Part shown: positions 24,504-33,176 of the stretch, one piece after another
Layout of the letters: each line of letters opens with the position of its first letter
How positions within the stretch are numbered: the first letter of the stretch is position 1
NCBI RefSeq assembly: GCF_014078525.1
Contig: NZ_MU078694.1
Coordinates: 389,885 to 453,884, forward strand
Origin: Nitrosopumilus sp. b3
Lineage (GTDB): Archaea > Thermoproteota > Nitrososphaeria > Nitrososphaerales > Nitrosopumilaceae
Reading direction: 5' to 3'
DNA length: 64,000 nucleotides
The notes under the pieces: model-generated
The model's input: the letters and a program-made list of their open reading frames with translations, nothing else
Told to the model about the DNA's origin: nothing
The model's database searches: none
Position numbers and translations under genes: made by a program

Positions 24504-25568
24504 TTGAAAATAGTGAGTTTGAAAAGATATGTTGCCACGAGAATGGCTACAATGTTCGGGGTTTTGATGATTACTTTGTTGATTACAATTTCTCTAGTAG
24601 GCTCCAATATGGATACTATTCTAAAGCAGGGAATAGTTTTTCAAGTCAGGTCCGAGATTACTGAAAACCCTGCCATTGCAGAGAGTTTTTCATCCGTAGA
24701 TGAGTTTGAGGCATTTGTTCAAGCCCAAATTGATCAAAGAACCAAGATTTTGGGGTTAGATGAGCCTTGGTATTCGCCTCAACGTATAGGAATAACAATG
24801 TACAAAATATTACTACTTGATTTTGGGCATGCCACATTTCTAACAAGTGATGAGGGATCATCGAATGTAAAAGACATACTCTTTGAGAAGCTTCCAAGAA
24901 CAGTTTTACTTTTTACTACTGCAACGATAATCATCTCAATTATCGGAATCTTCCTAGGAGCCTTATCAAGTAGCAAAGTCGGTTCTATCATTGACAGAAT
25001 AACATCTAGTTTTGCAATAATCAGTTCTAGCTTTCCTGTTTGGTGGATAGGAATGTTGATGATATTCTTGTTTGCATTCACATACCAAATATTTCCTGCA
25101 AGGGCAACTCCAGACATCCCATCCACAGATCCTGGATACATTGGCTCTTTGCTATACCATATGGCACTGCCATTGATCACTATTGTAATGATTGGTTTTG
25201 GATCTTGGGCTTATTTGGTGAGAAATTTCATGGTTGGGATTATGCAAGAAGATTTCATCATGGCAAAAAAAACAATTGGGATTTCACAGAAAAAAATCAT
25301 TTACACTCATGCACTAAAAAATGCAGCACCACCAATTGTTACAATTTTGGCCCTTAGTTTGTCAGGATCTCTTGGCGGGGCAATTATCACAGAAGCAGTA
25401 TTTGATTGGCCAGGAATGGGGAGATTGTATTTTGAAGCAATTACAGTAATGGATCTTCCAGTAATTATCGGTGCGACATATTTACTTACAGTATTCTTTT
25501 TAATCAGCATATTCATTGCGGATTTGTTATATGGTTATTTTGATCCCAGAGTGAGAACAGGCCAATGA
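24504..25568 (+). CDS. ABC transporter permease, DppB/OppB type
   Basis: 354 residues, starting at TTG 24504. Six membrane helices, with the N-terminal helix (FGVLMITLLITISLVG) and the long external loop typical of DppB; the EAA coupling loop reads AKKTIGISQKKIIYTHALKNAAPP. It would form the channel with DppC to import peptides or, in related systems, nickel or other solutes. Overlaps dppC by 4 bp (ATGA), so translation is coupled. No ATPase or solute-binding gene follows. Confidence 0.85.
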   Translation: MKIVSLKRYVATRMATMFGVLMITLLITISLVGSNMDTILKQGIVFQVRSEITENPAIAESFSSVDEFEAFVQAQIDQRTKILGLDEPWYSPQRIGITMYKILLLDFGHATFLTSDEGSSNVKDILFEKLPRTVLLFTTATIIISIIGIFLGALSSSKVGSIIDRITSSFAIISSSFPVWWIGMLMIFLFAFTYQIFPARATPDIPSTDPGYIGSLLYHMALPLITIVMIGFGSWAYLVRNFMVGIMQEDFIMAKKTIGISQKKIIYTHALKNAAPPIVTILALSLSGSLGGAIITEAVFDWPGMGRLYFEAITVMDLPVIIGATYLLTVFFLISIFIADLLYGYFDPRVRTGQ

Positions 25569-26932
25569 GCGGAATAACACCTCAGGAAATAAAACGAGAA
25601 TTTTTCAGTAGCAAGATGGGCATTGCAGGAATTACGATTCTCTCGATTTTGATATGTACATCAATTATTGCGATGATTGTAATTCCAATTGAGACGTTTC
25701 AGGAATGGAACAATCCCGGAAGTTGGATACTGTATCCAAAGGTAGCAATTCCAATTTGGGTCAATTTATTTATGATTGAGAAAATTCCAGAGCATAAAAT
25801 TTTAGAAGAACCAAATATTCAAAATATTTTCCAAGACGAGATATCTCTTACATCACATCAATTCGGATTAAATTTTGATTATGATCATTTCCCCAATGAT
25901 TTCATCTATGTATTCTCATCAGAATATTCAGGGTCACCACTATTGAAAATGTCAGTGATTAGACCAGATGGAGTAAAACTTGAATTATTATCAACTTCAC
26001 TTCCTCATTCTAGTTCAAATACAATTCACAGTGAAAGAATTTTTTCAACAGATGTAGTAATAAAGAAGAATCTGTTTCTGCAATCAGAAAAATTTCAATT
26101 CCCTCTTGAAAGATTATCATCTGAAGATATTGTTTTTTCAAAAATACAATCAAATGAACCCTTAAAGGGAAGCTATGTTTTTTCTATAGATTTGTACGGA
26201 GTTAACGCTGAAAATCAAATTCACGAATCAAAATTAATCATCGGAGGAAAAGCTTTTGGAATAATGGGAACGGATGAATTGAGACGAGATTTGGCAGTAG
26301 GACTACTGTGGGGAACCCCACTTGCGCTATTCATTGGAATAGTTGTTTCAATTGCTTCCGTAGTGGCTGGTTTGCTATATGGTGTCTATGCAGGGTTCAA
26401 AGGCAAAAAGACTGATGAAACTATGATGCGATTCAACGATGTAATCTATGCACTCCCAGCTCTCCCATTCCTAATCATCCTATCAGTGACAATAAGCAAC
26501 AGCATATTTTTGATGATAGGGTTTTTGATGATTTTTGGATGGGTAGGTATTGCAAAGGTAGCAAGGAGTATGTCACTTCAGATTAAGACCAGAGGGTATG
26601 TAGATGCAGCAAATATGATGGGTCAAAAAGACTCTAAAATAATTTTAAAACATATTTTGCCACAATTACTCCCATATGCATTTGCAAGCATTGCAATTTC
26701 AGTTCCAGCTGCCATTACCACAGAAGCAGGGTTGAGTTTTCTAGGATTAGGGGATCCTTCATTTCCAACATGGGGTCAAATTTTACATGATGCCAATACA
26801 TTTGGTGCTGCTGCAAGAGGACTGTGGTGGTGGATAATGCCTCCAGGAGTAATGATTGCAATAACAGGACTAGCTTTTGTATTTATTGGAAATGCGTTGG
26901 ATGCAATAGTTAATCCAAAGTTAAAAAGATAG
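25565..26932 (+). CDS. ABC transporter permease, DppC/OppC type
   Basis: 455 residues, longer than a typical DppC (~300). An N-terminal membrane helix (residues 18-40) is followed by an unusually large external insertion of about 190 residues (45-235), then five helices with the EAA loop MMGQKDSKIILKHILPQ and LSFLGLGDPSFPTWGQ. The insertion could take part of the solute-binding protein's role. Coupled to the upstream permease gene; the next gene is on the opposite strand. Confidence 0.85.
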   Translation: MSGITPQEIKREFFSSKMGIAGITILSILICTSIIAMIVIPIETFQEWNNPGSWILYPKVAIPIWVNLFMIEKIPEHKILEEPNIQNIFQDEISLTSHQFGLNFDYDHFPNDFIYVFSSEYSGSPLLKMSVIRPDGVKLELLSTSLPHSSSNTIHSERIFSTDVVIKKNLFLQSEKFQFPLERLSSEDIVFSKIQSNEPLKGSYVFSIDLYGVNAENQIHESKLIIGGKAFGIMGTDELRRDLAVGLLWGTPLALFIGIVVSIASVVAGLLYGVYAGFKGKKTDETMMRFNDVIYALPALPFLIILSVTISNSIFLMIGFLMIFGWVGIAKVARSMSLQIKTRGYVDAANMMGQKDSKIILKHILPQLLPYAFASIAISVPAAITTEAGLSFLGLGDPSFPTWGQILHDANTFGAAARGLWWWIMPPGVMIAITGLAFVFIGNALDAIVNPKLKR

Positions 26933-26936
26933 TAAA

Positions 26937-27254
26937 TCAGAGTTCAAATTTTCGAATCAATTCGATATTAGCATCATTCAGTTTTATTGAATAGCATGAA
27001 GAATTGTCATCATTGATTGCTGCTAATTTGTTTGCAAAGACTTTTTTGCTGTGACCGCCTTCGGATGCTTTGTCTGACTCATCAAAGCAGATAGGCATTT
27101 TTTTCATATTTAGGTTATTTTTTAAAAGAAACGCAATGAACTTTTGGTAATTATCAGTATCAACCCAATCAATGTTTTTTTCCTTACTTGCTCCAATCCA
27201 TATCTCAATAGAGTTTTGATATAGAACCTTTTGTCTTAATTCCTCTAATGCCAT
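26937..27254 (-). CDS. Small protein of unknown function
   Basis: 105 residues when started at ATG 27254 (MALEELRQKVLYQNSIEIWIG); an upstream start would overlap the zinc-ribbon membrane gene. Mixed alpha/beta, one Cys pair (CFDES...SSCYS) with no clear metal pattern. No family recognised. Convergent with dppC by 4 bp. Confidence 0.55.
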   Translation of the reverse strand: MALEELRQKVLYQNSIEIWIGASKEKNIDWVDTDNYQKFIAFLLKNNLNMKKMPICFDESDKASEGGHSKKVFANKLAAINDDNSSCYSIKLNDANIELIRKFEL

Positions 27255-27267
27255 AATTCTATTACCA

Positions 27268-27594
27268 TCAAAAATCGGCGCGTTGCATCTTGGAGCCACA
27301 TCGTGGACAACTTCCGCCTTTGTGTTTGTTGTTGCAAACAAGACACACGTACTTTACTCCACCTGAACCGCCTTGGGAACCCATTCCAAAGAATCCACCG
27401 CCTCCTGTTCCAGAATCACTTCCACCATAACCGCGCATACGGCTCATGTATCGTTTTCTTAAAAATAATGGAAATACAATGAATATTCCAAGAGCTGCGG
27501 CTAAACCATATGGGAATGGAAGAATCATTTGCAAGCCAATACTAATGGCAAGAGATGCACCTAGAAAAAGCAAGTAAGTTTTGTAATTAAACAT
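27268..27594 (-). CDS. Membrane protein with C-terminal zinc ribbon
   Basis: 108 residues. Two membrane helices (residues 6-22 and 27-45), a basic turn (LRKRYMSRMRGYG), a Gly-rich linker (GTGGGGFFGMGSQGGSGG) and a zinc ribbon CLVCNNKHKGGSCPRCGS. The ribbon is on the cytosolic side. This short-helix plus ribbon plan recurs in thaumarchaea, for example at 52407-52598. Role unknown. Confidence 0.65.
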   Translation of the reverse strand: MFNYKTYLLFLGASLAISIGLQMILPFPYGLAAALGIFIVFPLFLRKRYMSRMRGYGGSDSGTGGGGFFGMGSQGGSGGVKYVCLVCNNKHKGGSCPRCGSKMQRADF

Positions 27595-27665
27595 ATGAGT
27601 AAAAGTACCTGGAAAAAGGTTATAAAGTTTTGTCAGTTATTTTCAGTTTTCACCACAGGAATTTT

Positions 27666-28070
27666 TCATTTTGATAGAATTTCCAAAGGAACACTATTTC
27701 CATTACTATCCCATGCAAAAATAGAATCATCATCGTAAGGCGATTTTACAATTAATGAAATCAAGCCAAAAAAATTGTGCAGATCAGTTACCGATGGCTC
27801 AGCTGAACCGCTAGGATGTGAATGAACGATTCCAATATAGCTCATATCAAAAGGCAAAAATGAATGTGGAAATCCTGCAAAAGTAGGACCTGTTTCACTA
27901 AAGGGAGGAATCACCAATCCATCAATTGTGATTTCACCATTTTTTGATTTTCCTTTGAGAATCAAAATCCCTTCATTAGGATGTTTCATTTGGCAAAAAG
28001 AAAGTATACTGTCAAGGACATCTTTTTGAATCAAGACTTGACGTTGAAATTTTTTCTTTTTAAAGAACAC
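27666..28070 (-). CDS. JAMM/MPN-family metalloprotease-like protein
   Basis: 134 residues from GTG 28070. The JAMM motif is intact: Glu in NEGILILKG, then HSHPSGSAEPSVTD giving H-x-H-x(7)-S-x2-D, the zinc ligands of Rpn11/AMSH and archaeal HvJAMM1. Such enzymes remove ubiquitin or SAMP-type modifiers from proteins. No ubiquitin-like or E1 gene is in the window, so the substrate is unknown; with proteasome and PAC2 genes nearby, a role in modifier recycling is an inference. Confidence 0.8.
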   Translation of the reverse strand: MFFKKKKFQRQVLIQKDVLDSILSFCQMKHPNEGILILKGKSKNGEITIDGLVIPPFSETGPTFAGFPHSFLPFDMSYIGIVHSHPSGSAEPSVTDLHNFFGLISLIVKSPYDDDSIFAWDSNGNSVPLEILSK

Positions 28071-28100
28071 AAAAACACTCCAGTTTCAAACTAATTTAAT

Positions 28101-29381
28101 TTAAGACGGATCTATAATGTACCTAGCACTAGAAAATTGTTTCAGCTTTTCTTCAATTTGGCGAATTATCTGAGGAATCTTGGCATCAATTTCCTTGATA
28201 TCAATTTCAGCAGTTTTCAATCTGTGCAAGGCATCTTCTTTGGAGGAGATGTTTTTTTCCAAATCTTGTTCAAAAGAAACTAGATCTTTTGGTTTTAGAG
28301 ATTTCAAATCACCTTCCAGGGATTCATATTTTTTATGATATTCATCAACCTGTTTTAGGAATACATCAAGTGCCTCTTCTGTCTCAGTAATCAGAGACAA
28401 AGTCTTTCCAACATCTTTGACAGATATTGATTCAGAAGATACGGCTTTTCGAACATTTTCTAAAATCACAATAATAGAATCTTTATTTTTTGGTAGAAGA
28501 ATTTTGAACGGATCAGCATTTAGTTGAGATAGAATACTCTGTTGATCTTTATCCAATGATGAAGCATATTCATATCTACTTAATGGACGAGATATTTTTG
28601 TAAATTGAGCATCTATTTCGTTTTTAATTTTCAATCTCTGTTTACTAAAATCATTTAACGATTTTTTTAATTCAAGATATTTCTTGTAGTTCTCAGAAGA
28701 TTTGATTTCTTTAATTGAATTCTCAATTGATGAAATTTTTTCTTCAAGGGAATTTGTGTTATCCTTAGTTTCACGAATCTTTTTTTCATTTTTAATTCGA
28801 GTCTCCTGCAGGGTTTTAATTTGCTCTAAAAGAGAATGAATTTGATTAGAAGAAGATTGTGTTTTTTCAAAATTATTTAGAATCTGGTGAATCTCAGAAT
28901 GATTCTTGTTCATCACCTCCAGGTTATTTTTTAATTGGGCAGCATATTTTTTTGCAAAAATATGGATAACTCTGGTTTGTCGTCCCAAGACATCACCCAC
29001 TTTTTTTAGAATTTGGTTGAGTGTAGAATCTAATTTTTGAGCATCGTCAATTGAGGATATCTCAGGGATTTTAGTTACTCCTTTTTTGATTATATCAATT
29101 ACTTGTTTTTTACCCCTAACAACAATTATTGCAAGATGTTTATCAATATCATCAACACTTAGATTGTCCTTTTCTAACATTTGTCCAATGTTTGTCAGCT
29201 CATCAATTAGGGGCGAAGTGTTTTTTCTTAGAATTTTAATTTCAGAAATAGCTTGCGACTCTCTTAATTGAGTGAGTTCAGTGACAATTTGTGGTACATT
29301 AGAAAGGCTGATTTTTTTATCTTTTGGAATATCTTCTACAGGTATTTGATCCTGTTTTTTTTTACCCCATCCAAAGACCAT
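28101..29381 (-). CDS. Long coiled-coil protein
   Basis: 426 residues, of which residues 40-420 are nearly continuous heptad-rich helix (LLEQIKTLQETRIKNEKKI, SSIENSIKEIKSS, AEIDIKEIDAKIPQ). No ATPase, membrane or zinc domain. A short N-terminal head has KKKQD. It could be a structural or SMC-like scaffold; similar proteins in this group carry unnamed conserved domains. Divergent from the SRPBCC gene at 29459, with two TGTACA motifs between them. Confidence 0.65.
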   Translation of the reverse strand: MVFGWGKKKQDQIPVEDIPKDKKISLSNVPQIVTELTQLRESQAISEIKILRKNTSPLIDELTNIGQMLEKDNLSVDDIDKHLAIIVVRGKKQVIDIIKKGVTKIPEISSIDDAQKLDSTLNQILKKVGDVLGRQTRVIHIFAKKYAAQLKNNLEVMNKNHSEIHQILNNFEKTQSSSNQIHSLLEQIKTLQETRIKNEKKIRETKDNTNSLEEKISSIENSIKEIKSSENYKKYLELKKSLNDFSKQRLKIKNEIDAQFTKISRPLSRYEYASSLDKDQQSILSQLNADPFKILLPKNKDSIIVILENVRKAVSSESISVKDVGKTLSLITETEEALDVFLKQVDEYHKKYESLEGDLKSLKPKDLVSFEQDLEKNISSKEDALHRLKTAEIDIKEIDAKIPQIIRQIEEKLKQFSSARYIIDPS

Positions 29382-29413
29382 TTGATAATATTGTACACTG
29401 GGGATTAAAAATT

Positions 29414-29423
29414 GTTGTACAAC
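29414..29423. promoter_or_regulatory. Palindrome GTTGTACAAC in a divergent promoter region
   Basis: A perfect 10-bp palindrome between the coiled-coil gene (minus) and the SRPBCC gene (plus). A related TTGTACAC lies at 29391. Together these may be one operator for both promoters; nothing more can be shown. Confidence 0.25.
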
Positions 29424-29458
29424 TAAAATTTAAAATCCAACAAAGTTGACAGAATCAT

Positions 29459-29920
29459 ATGAGAAAATCGGTAAAAAAATCATATAATTCAGGTTCAGTC
29501 AAAAAAACAATCACCATAAAGGCATCAAAAGAGAAGGTTTGGAGAAAAATTAGCAACATTGTCGGATTGCCATCTTGGCTCGTTGATGTAAAAAAGACCG
29601 TTATTCTTTCTAAAAAGAAGAAGGGTGTAGGAGCAGTTAGGCTAATTACATTTGCAGATGGAAACAAGATTGAAGAGCATGTTGTGGCTTGGAAGGATAA
29701 AGAGTCTTTCACATATGTTGCAACTGAGGGATTACCATTACGGGCATATGTTGCAACAATATCCATCAAAGCTAAATCAAGCAAGAGTGTGGAATTGACA
29801 TGGCAGTCTTATCTGAACAGTAAAAAAATGTCTCAAGGTCAATTCCTTCAATTCCTGGCATTTATGGGATCATTTTATGAGGCATCATTAGAAAATCTAA
29901 AAGCATTGCTTGAAAAATGA
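29459..29920 (+). CDS. SRPBCC (START/polyketide cyclase-like) protein
   Basis: 153 residues with the alpha-beta grip: KKTITIKASKEKVWRKISNIVGLPSW, VGAVRLITFADGNKIEEHVVAW, FTYVATEGLPLRA and a long C-terminal helix. SRPBCC proteins bind hydrophobic ligands (lipid or polyketide); the ligand is unknown. A second protein of this plan is at 30506. Confidence 0.75.
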   Translation: MRKSVKKSYNSGSVKKTITIKASKEKVWRKISNIVGLPSWLVDVKKTVILSKKKKGVGAVRLITFADGNKIEEHVVAWKDKESFTYVATEGLPLRAYVATISIKAKSSKSVELTWQSYLNSKKMSQGQFLQFLAFMGSFYEASLENLKALLEK

Positions 29921-29974
29921 TACTAGATAATTTTTAGGTCAAACTGTAAATACGATAAATCAGGAAAAATCATT

Positions 29975-30310
29975 ATGAGTGATATGAGATTTATTTTAAT
30001 TGGGATAGGACTTGTTTTTGCAGGATTTCTTGTTTTAGGTATCTTCGGGGACAATTATCAGGCAGCGACATTGGAATCAAACGAATTTGGCACATGTTAT
30101 GAATATTTTGAGGACAGGCCACCTGTTGAAATTAACTGTTCATTTAAGATACTTGATCAGACAATATTCTTTTCAGTAGTTCTTGCTCTCATTGGTGCTG
30201 GCATCATTTCCTTAGTTAAAGGTCTAAAGGGGGATTGGGACAATAAAGTGAATCCGGAAGACATGGTAGGTCCGGGAACTCAAAATGATGATTCGTCTAA
30301 AGATGATTGA
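29975..30310 (+). CDS. Two-helix membrane protein
   Basis: 111 residues. A first helix at about residues 6-24 (LIGIGLVFAGFLVLGIF), a short external loop with CYEYFEDRPPVEINC (possible disulfide), a second helix at about residues 62-80 (FSVVLALIGAGIISLV), and an acidic cytosolic tail. Starts at ATG 29975 with AGGAAAA before it. Function unknown. Confidence 0.58.
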   Translation: MSDMRFILIGIGLVFAGFLVLGIFGDNYQAATLESNEFGTCYEYFEDRPPVEINCSFKILDQTIFFSVVLALIGAGIISLVKGLKGDWDNKVNPEDMVGPGTQNDDSSKDD

Positions 30311-30316
30311 AAACAA

Positions 30317-30403
30317 TCAATTATTTTTTTTAGATTTTAGTTTTTGATTATACTCGGGATTGTCTTCTTCCATTCTTTGAAAATAAACTTCTTCATATGG
30401 CAT
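30317..30403 (-). CDS. Possible 28-residue protein
   Basis: An ATG-to-TGA frame, MPYEEVYFQRMEEDNPEYNQ onward, with a balanced charged composition that looks protein-like. It lies in the convergent gap after the membrane gene. No motif; support is the open frame and its composition only. Confidence 0.3.
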   Translation of the reverse strand: MPYEEVYFQRMEEDNPEYNQKLKSKKNN

Positions 30404-30505
30404 TTTTCTCTCAGAATAGTATAACCAAATTTGCATTTAACCTTAAGGAATGATTTCTACTTGACCAATCATGAGTAATTTTTTTAAAAATTGGAAAAAT
30501 TAGAA

Positions 30506-30883
30506 TTATGTTAATTCTATAATATTTTTCATAGAGAGTACCATATCACCAATTTCAGTCATTCTTTGATCAAATTGAGAGTCGGTTAATTCATCCGGCT
30601 TGTTTAAAGTAATAACTACGTCTGAAAAATCACCATTAGAAACAACTCTCATTGGAACATCCCATTTTGATTCCTCATCAACATATTGATGGTCCAAAAT
30701 TCCTAATGACTTGTTTTCATTAAATTTGAGTTTAGCCTTTCCGTGAGGGCCTGTAAATGACCACCATCCATCATCGTTAATTTTGGCATCAGGGATCATT
30801 TTGGGAGGAGCCTGTAAAATTGCATCAAAGGCATCCCCGGTCTTCTTTTTTACAGTGATGGTGATAGTTCTGGATCTAGTCAT
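30506..30883 (-). CDS. SRPBCC-like protein
   Basis: 125 residues: TITITVKKKTGDAFDAILQAPP at the start (the beta-strand and helix of a SRPBCC fold), GWWSFTGPHGKAKLKFNEN and a C-terminal helix with MTEIGDMVLSMKNIIE. The pattern is like the AHSA1/START proteins common in thaumarchaea. Ligand unknown. Confidence 0.55.
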   Translation of the reverse strand: MTRSRTITITVKKKTGDAFDAILQAPPKMIPDAKINDDGWWSFTGPHGKAKLKFNENKSLGILDHQYVDEESKWDVPMRVVSNGDFSDVVITLNKPDELTDSQFDQRMTEIGDMVLSMKNIIELT

Positions 30884-30948
30884 AGCCAGAATACTACTTT
30901 ATTGTTAAAAAGGATATAGTAGAAATCATAGGAATCGTTTTGCAGTGT

Positions 30949-31125
30949 CTATTTGTTTAGAAATTCACGTATTTTTTTTAAATTTGAGACATTTGACTCG
31001 TGAAACATCACCATAGACTCTGCCAAGGAGTCAGGAAGAACACTCTTTAGATTATCAACTAACTCATCCCCACTTGTAATCATATTATCAATGAGTTTTT
31101 CAATCTCATTTTTATCATCAACCAT
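30949..31125 (-). CDS. Small helical protein (58 residues)
   Basis: An ATG-to-TAG frame that is acidic and helical throughout (MVDDKNEIEKLIDNMIT...LAESMVMFHESNVSNLKKI). Length, composition and the absence of stop codons over 174 bp in this AT-rich DNA make a real gene likely. No motif. Same strand as the RAM-domain gene upstream of it. Confidence 0.5.
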   Translation of the reverse strand: MVDDKNEIEKLIDNMITSGDELVDNLKSVLPDSLAESMVMFHESNVSNLKKIREFLNK

Positions 31126-31180
31126 ATGAATTGGATATGGAGATTATCATAATTAAATTTTCAAGGATTACAGATAATCG

Positions 31181-31414
31181 TCAGTTATCTTTTTTTATCA
31201 ATGTTGCAGTGGAGCGAACATTTTTCATCTTTTGAATATTCCAAGAAACAATCTCACGAACTTTTTCGAAATTTTCAGCTTGCAGTTTGACTAACATGTC
31301 ATGAGTCCCAATAGTTTCAAAGACATCAACAACTTGTTCAATCTGCTTTAGTTCTTCAATGATTTGTTCTTCAGAACCCAATTCACAATTTAGCATAACA
31401 TATGCATCAGTCAT
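31181..31414 (-). CDS. Stand-alone Lrp/AsnC RAM (ligand-binding) domain
   Basis: 77 residues containing only the RAM domain: DAYVMLNCELGSEEQIIEELK, VDVFETIGTHDMLVKLQAE and a final strand. Without a DNA-binding half, such proteins can bind amino acids and mix into Lrp oligomers, or act as sensors. The full-length Lrp at 6619 is a possible partner. Starts ATG 31414. Confidence 0.8.
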   Translation of the reverse strand: MTDAYVMLNCELGSEEQIIEELKQIEQVVDVFETIGTHDMLVKLQAENFEKVREIVSWNIQKMKNVRSTATLIKKDN

Positions 31415-31465
31415 GAATCTAACAAATAACTATGATTATTTAAAGATGAATAATTTTAGGCGGTC

Positions 31466-32113
31466 CTACCATACAACATGGACCAGATCTTTTAGATTCC
31501 TTCTAGGTTTTGGGAACTTTGTTTGTTTTGGGTATCCGATACACAAAACAGATGATGGAATATGATCCGTCCCAATTACGTCCATGACTTTTTTCTCATC
31601 AAACATTCCAATCCAAATCGAGCTTAATCCTAATGCTTGAGCGGCAAGCTGAGAGTAGCCTGCAGCTAATGTGGCATCCTGAATAGCAAATTTTGCAAGA
31701 ATCTCATCAGGAAAGTCGAATTTTACTCTTGAAGGGTTTTTGCAAAAAACCAAAACTACAGGGGCATCAACGTATGGTTGCTTATTGCATGCCTCAACTA
31801 GTAGTTTTTTCTTTTCTGGACTTTTTACATAAAATATTTCAAATCCCTGAAAGTTTCCAGCAGTTGGGGCAGTATCAGCTGCTGCAATGATTTTGTCAAT
31901 CTTTGTAGTTTCCACGGGTTTATCTGAGAACTTTCTTGTTGAGCGTCTCTTTGCCATCACAGCAAACAAATCAGTATCTACAACTTCTGTAGGCCCAGAT
32001 TGCAAAATAAAATCAAGTAATTGATTTCTCACGTTTGGATTGTCAGAAACAGGGATGTCTGATGGTTCATACCCTAAAGGAAAAATCTTCTCCTCTTTTT
32101 TTTCTGAATCCAT
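31466..32113 (-). CDS. Nitroreductase-family oxidoreductase
   Basis: 215 residues: FMN-binding RRSTRKFSDKPVE and the block APTAGNFQGFEIFYV, then AAGYSQLAAQALGLSSIWIG and the C-terminal CIGYPKQTKFPKPRR. Nitroreductase-family enzymes use NAD(P)H and FMN for quinone, nitro or flavin reduction, or, in other subfamilies, dehalogenation. The substrate cannot be assigned. Cytosolic. Adjacent to a Cys-rich mini gene and dps, so a role in oxidative stress is possible but inferred. Confidence 0.8.
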   Translation of the reverse strand: MDSEKKEEKIFPLGYEPSDIPVSDNPNVRNQLLDFILQSGPTEVVDTDLFAVMAKRRSTRKFSDKPVETTKIDKIIAAADTAPTAGNFQGFEIFYVKSPEKKKLLVEACNKQPYVDAPVVLVFCKNPSRVKFDFPDEILAKFAIQDATLAAGYSQLAAQALGLSSIWIGMFDEKKVMDVIGTDHIPSSVLCIGYPKQTKFPKPRRNLKDLVHVVW

Positions 32114-32175
32114 GTTTAGGTTACAGAAAATATCTTATTAAAGAATTAGAATGGGCAAAAACTTTGAGTCTAGGA

Positions 32176-32361
32176 TCATTCAGGATCAAAACCATCACAC
32201 CCTGAAGTGCATGGTTTATTCATCACTCCCTCACAAGCACCCAAGTCATTGTGCATAATTCTGTGGTGTCCACATACTTTGCATTTTTCTCTAAAATGGG
32301 AAATCAGTTCAGCAGTAGAAATCCCTGATTCACGGATTTTTGTTTCAGTCTCACTAGTCAT
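32176..32361 (-). CDS. Cys/His-rich small protein (61 residues)
   Basis: A helical N-terminus, then CKVCGHHRIMHNDLGACEG and KPCTSGCDGFDPE. The spacing C-x2-C-G-H-x4-H-x5-C...C-x3-C suggests two metal sites and recalls the mini-protein at 56545 (CGICGHG...CQCC). Function unknown, but the conserved-looking Cys/His set supports a real metal-binding protein. Near dps on the same strand. Confidence 0.6.
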   Translation of the reverse strand: MTSETETKIRESGISTAELISHFREKCKVCGHHRIMHNDLGACEGVMNKPCTSGCDGFDPE

Positions 32362-32438
32362 GATTGTCAGTTAATTCATGTAACTTTAAACATTTTGAAG
32401 AGAATAACATTTGGAAAAAAGAAGTTATTGAAAAAATA

Positions 32439-32948
32439 TCAGGATGTAGGAGCAGTTGCTCGAATCATCCACAACATCTTTTCATGTTGTTCCATAAGTC
32501 CTGTCAGAAAATCACTAGTTCCCATATCATGAAAACTCTGATCAGATTTTACAAGATCAGCCCTTAAATCACGAATAATTGATTCATGATCTTCTGCTAG
32601 ATTTGAAAACATTGTTTTGTCATCAGGGTATTGACCAGGATGCTCTTTGAGTCTAGTGTGTGATTTCAACTCTTCAAGAGTAGAAATTGCTTTGCCACCT
32701 AGTTGCCTGATTCTTTCTGCAACATCATCAATGATTACTTCAAGCTCACCATATTGACCTTCAAAGAATTTATGATAATCATTGAAATGTGGACTGACTA
32801 CATTCCAATGATAATTCCTAGTCTTCGTATACAGTACATATTCATCTGCAAGTAAAGAAGTCAGTAAGCTGACTACTCCTTCTCTGTCATGTTGGGCAAT
32901 TCCAATGTCAATGTTTTTCTCTAGTGCTGTGTCGTTTATTTGTGCCAT
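32439..32948 (-). CDS. dps: Dps-family ferritin-like protein
   Basis: 169 residues of Dps/ferritin fold: NYHWNVVSPHFNDYHKFFEGQYGELEVIIDDVAERI contains the His, Asp and Glu ligands of the intersubunit ferroxidase site (H..., D..., E...), and further helices contain HTRLKEHPG and AEDHESIIRDLR. Dps dodecamers oxidise and store iron and protect DNA from Fenton damage. No lysine-rich DNA-binding tail is obvious. A palindromic element ends 47 nt upstream of the ATG, matching the uspA promoter (see findings). It lies in a stress cluster. Confidence 0.88.
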   Translation of the reverse strand: MAQINDTALEKNIDIGIAQHDREGVVSLLTSLLADEYVLYTKTRNYHWNVVSPHFNDYHKFFEGQYGELEVIIDDVAERIRQLGGKAISTLEELKSHTRLKEHPGQYPDDKTMFSNLAEDHESIIRDLRADLVKSDQSFHDMGTSDFLTGLMEQHEKMLWMIRATAPTS

Positions 32949-32995
32949 TGCAGTCTTTAGGCTGTTTTACTATTTAGTATTTCTGGGATTTCATT

Positions 32996-33012
32996 CTAGT
33001 GCCAAAAGCACT
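32996..33012. promoter_or_regulatory. GTGC/GCAC palindromic element in the dps promoter
   Basis: CTAGTGC (32996-33002) and AGCACT (33007-33012) face each other across CAAA, giving an AGTGC/GCACT inverted repeat. Its near edge is exactly 47 nt from the dps ATG (32948). A TATA-like ACTAAATAG sits about 26 nt before the ATG, so the repeat lies just upstream of BRE/TATA. A hairpin terminator followed by Ts on the plus strand is the alternative reading, but no plus-strand gene ends here. Confidence 0.5.
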
Positions 33013-33176
33013 TTTTTATGATATTATTTTATGATGCTAAACGCACTGGGGAAGTGAATGGTACAAAAAGTTTGACGCACTGACATCAAAAATGGTGTTA
33101 TTATGCAAATTATCTAGTATTGACAGATCATCAGACTAGGAGTTTTACTAGTGGCGATTACGATAGTTTTCATCAA

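Noticed and set aside
32998..33017. Plus-strand terminator AGTGC-CAAAA-GCACT-T6
   Set aside because: No plus-strand gene ends before it; its fixed 47-nt spacing to the dps ATG favours an operator reading, though both remain possible.
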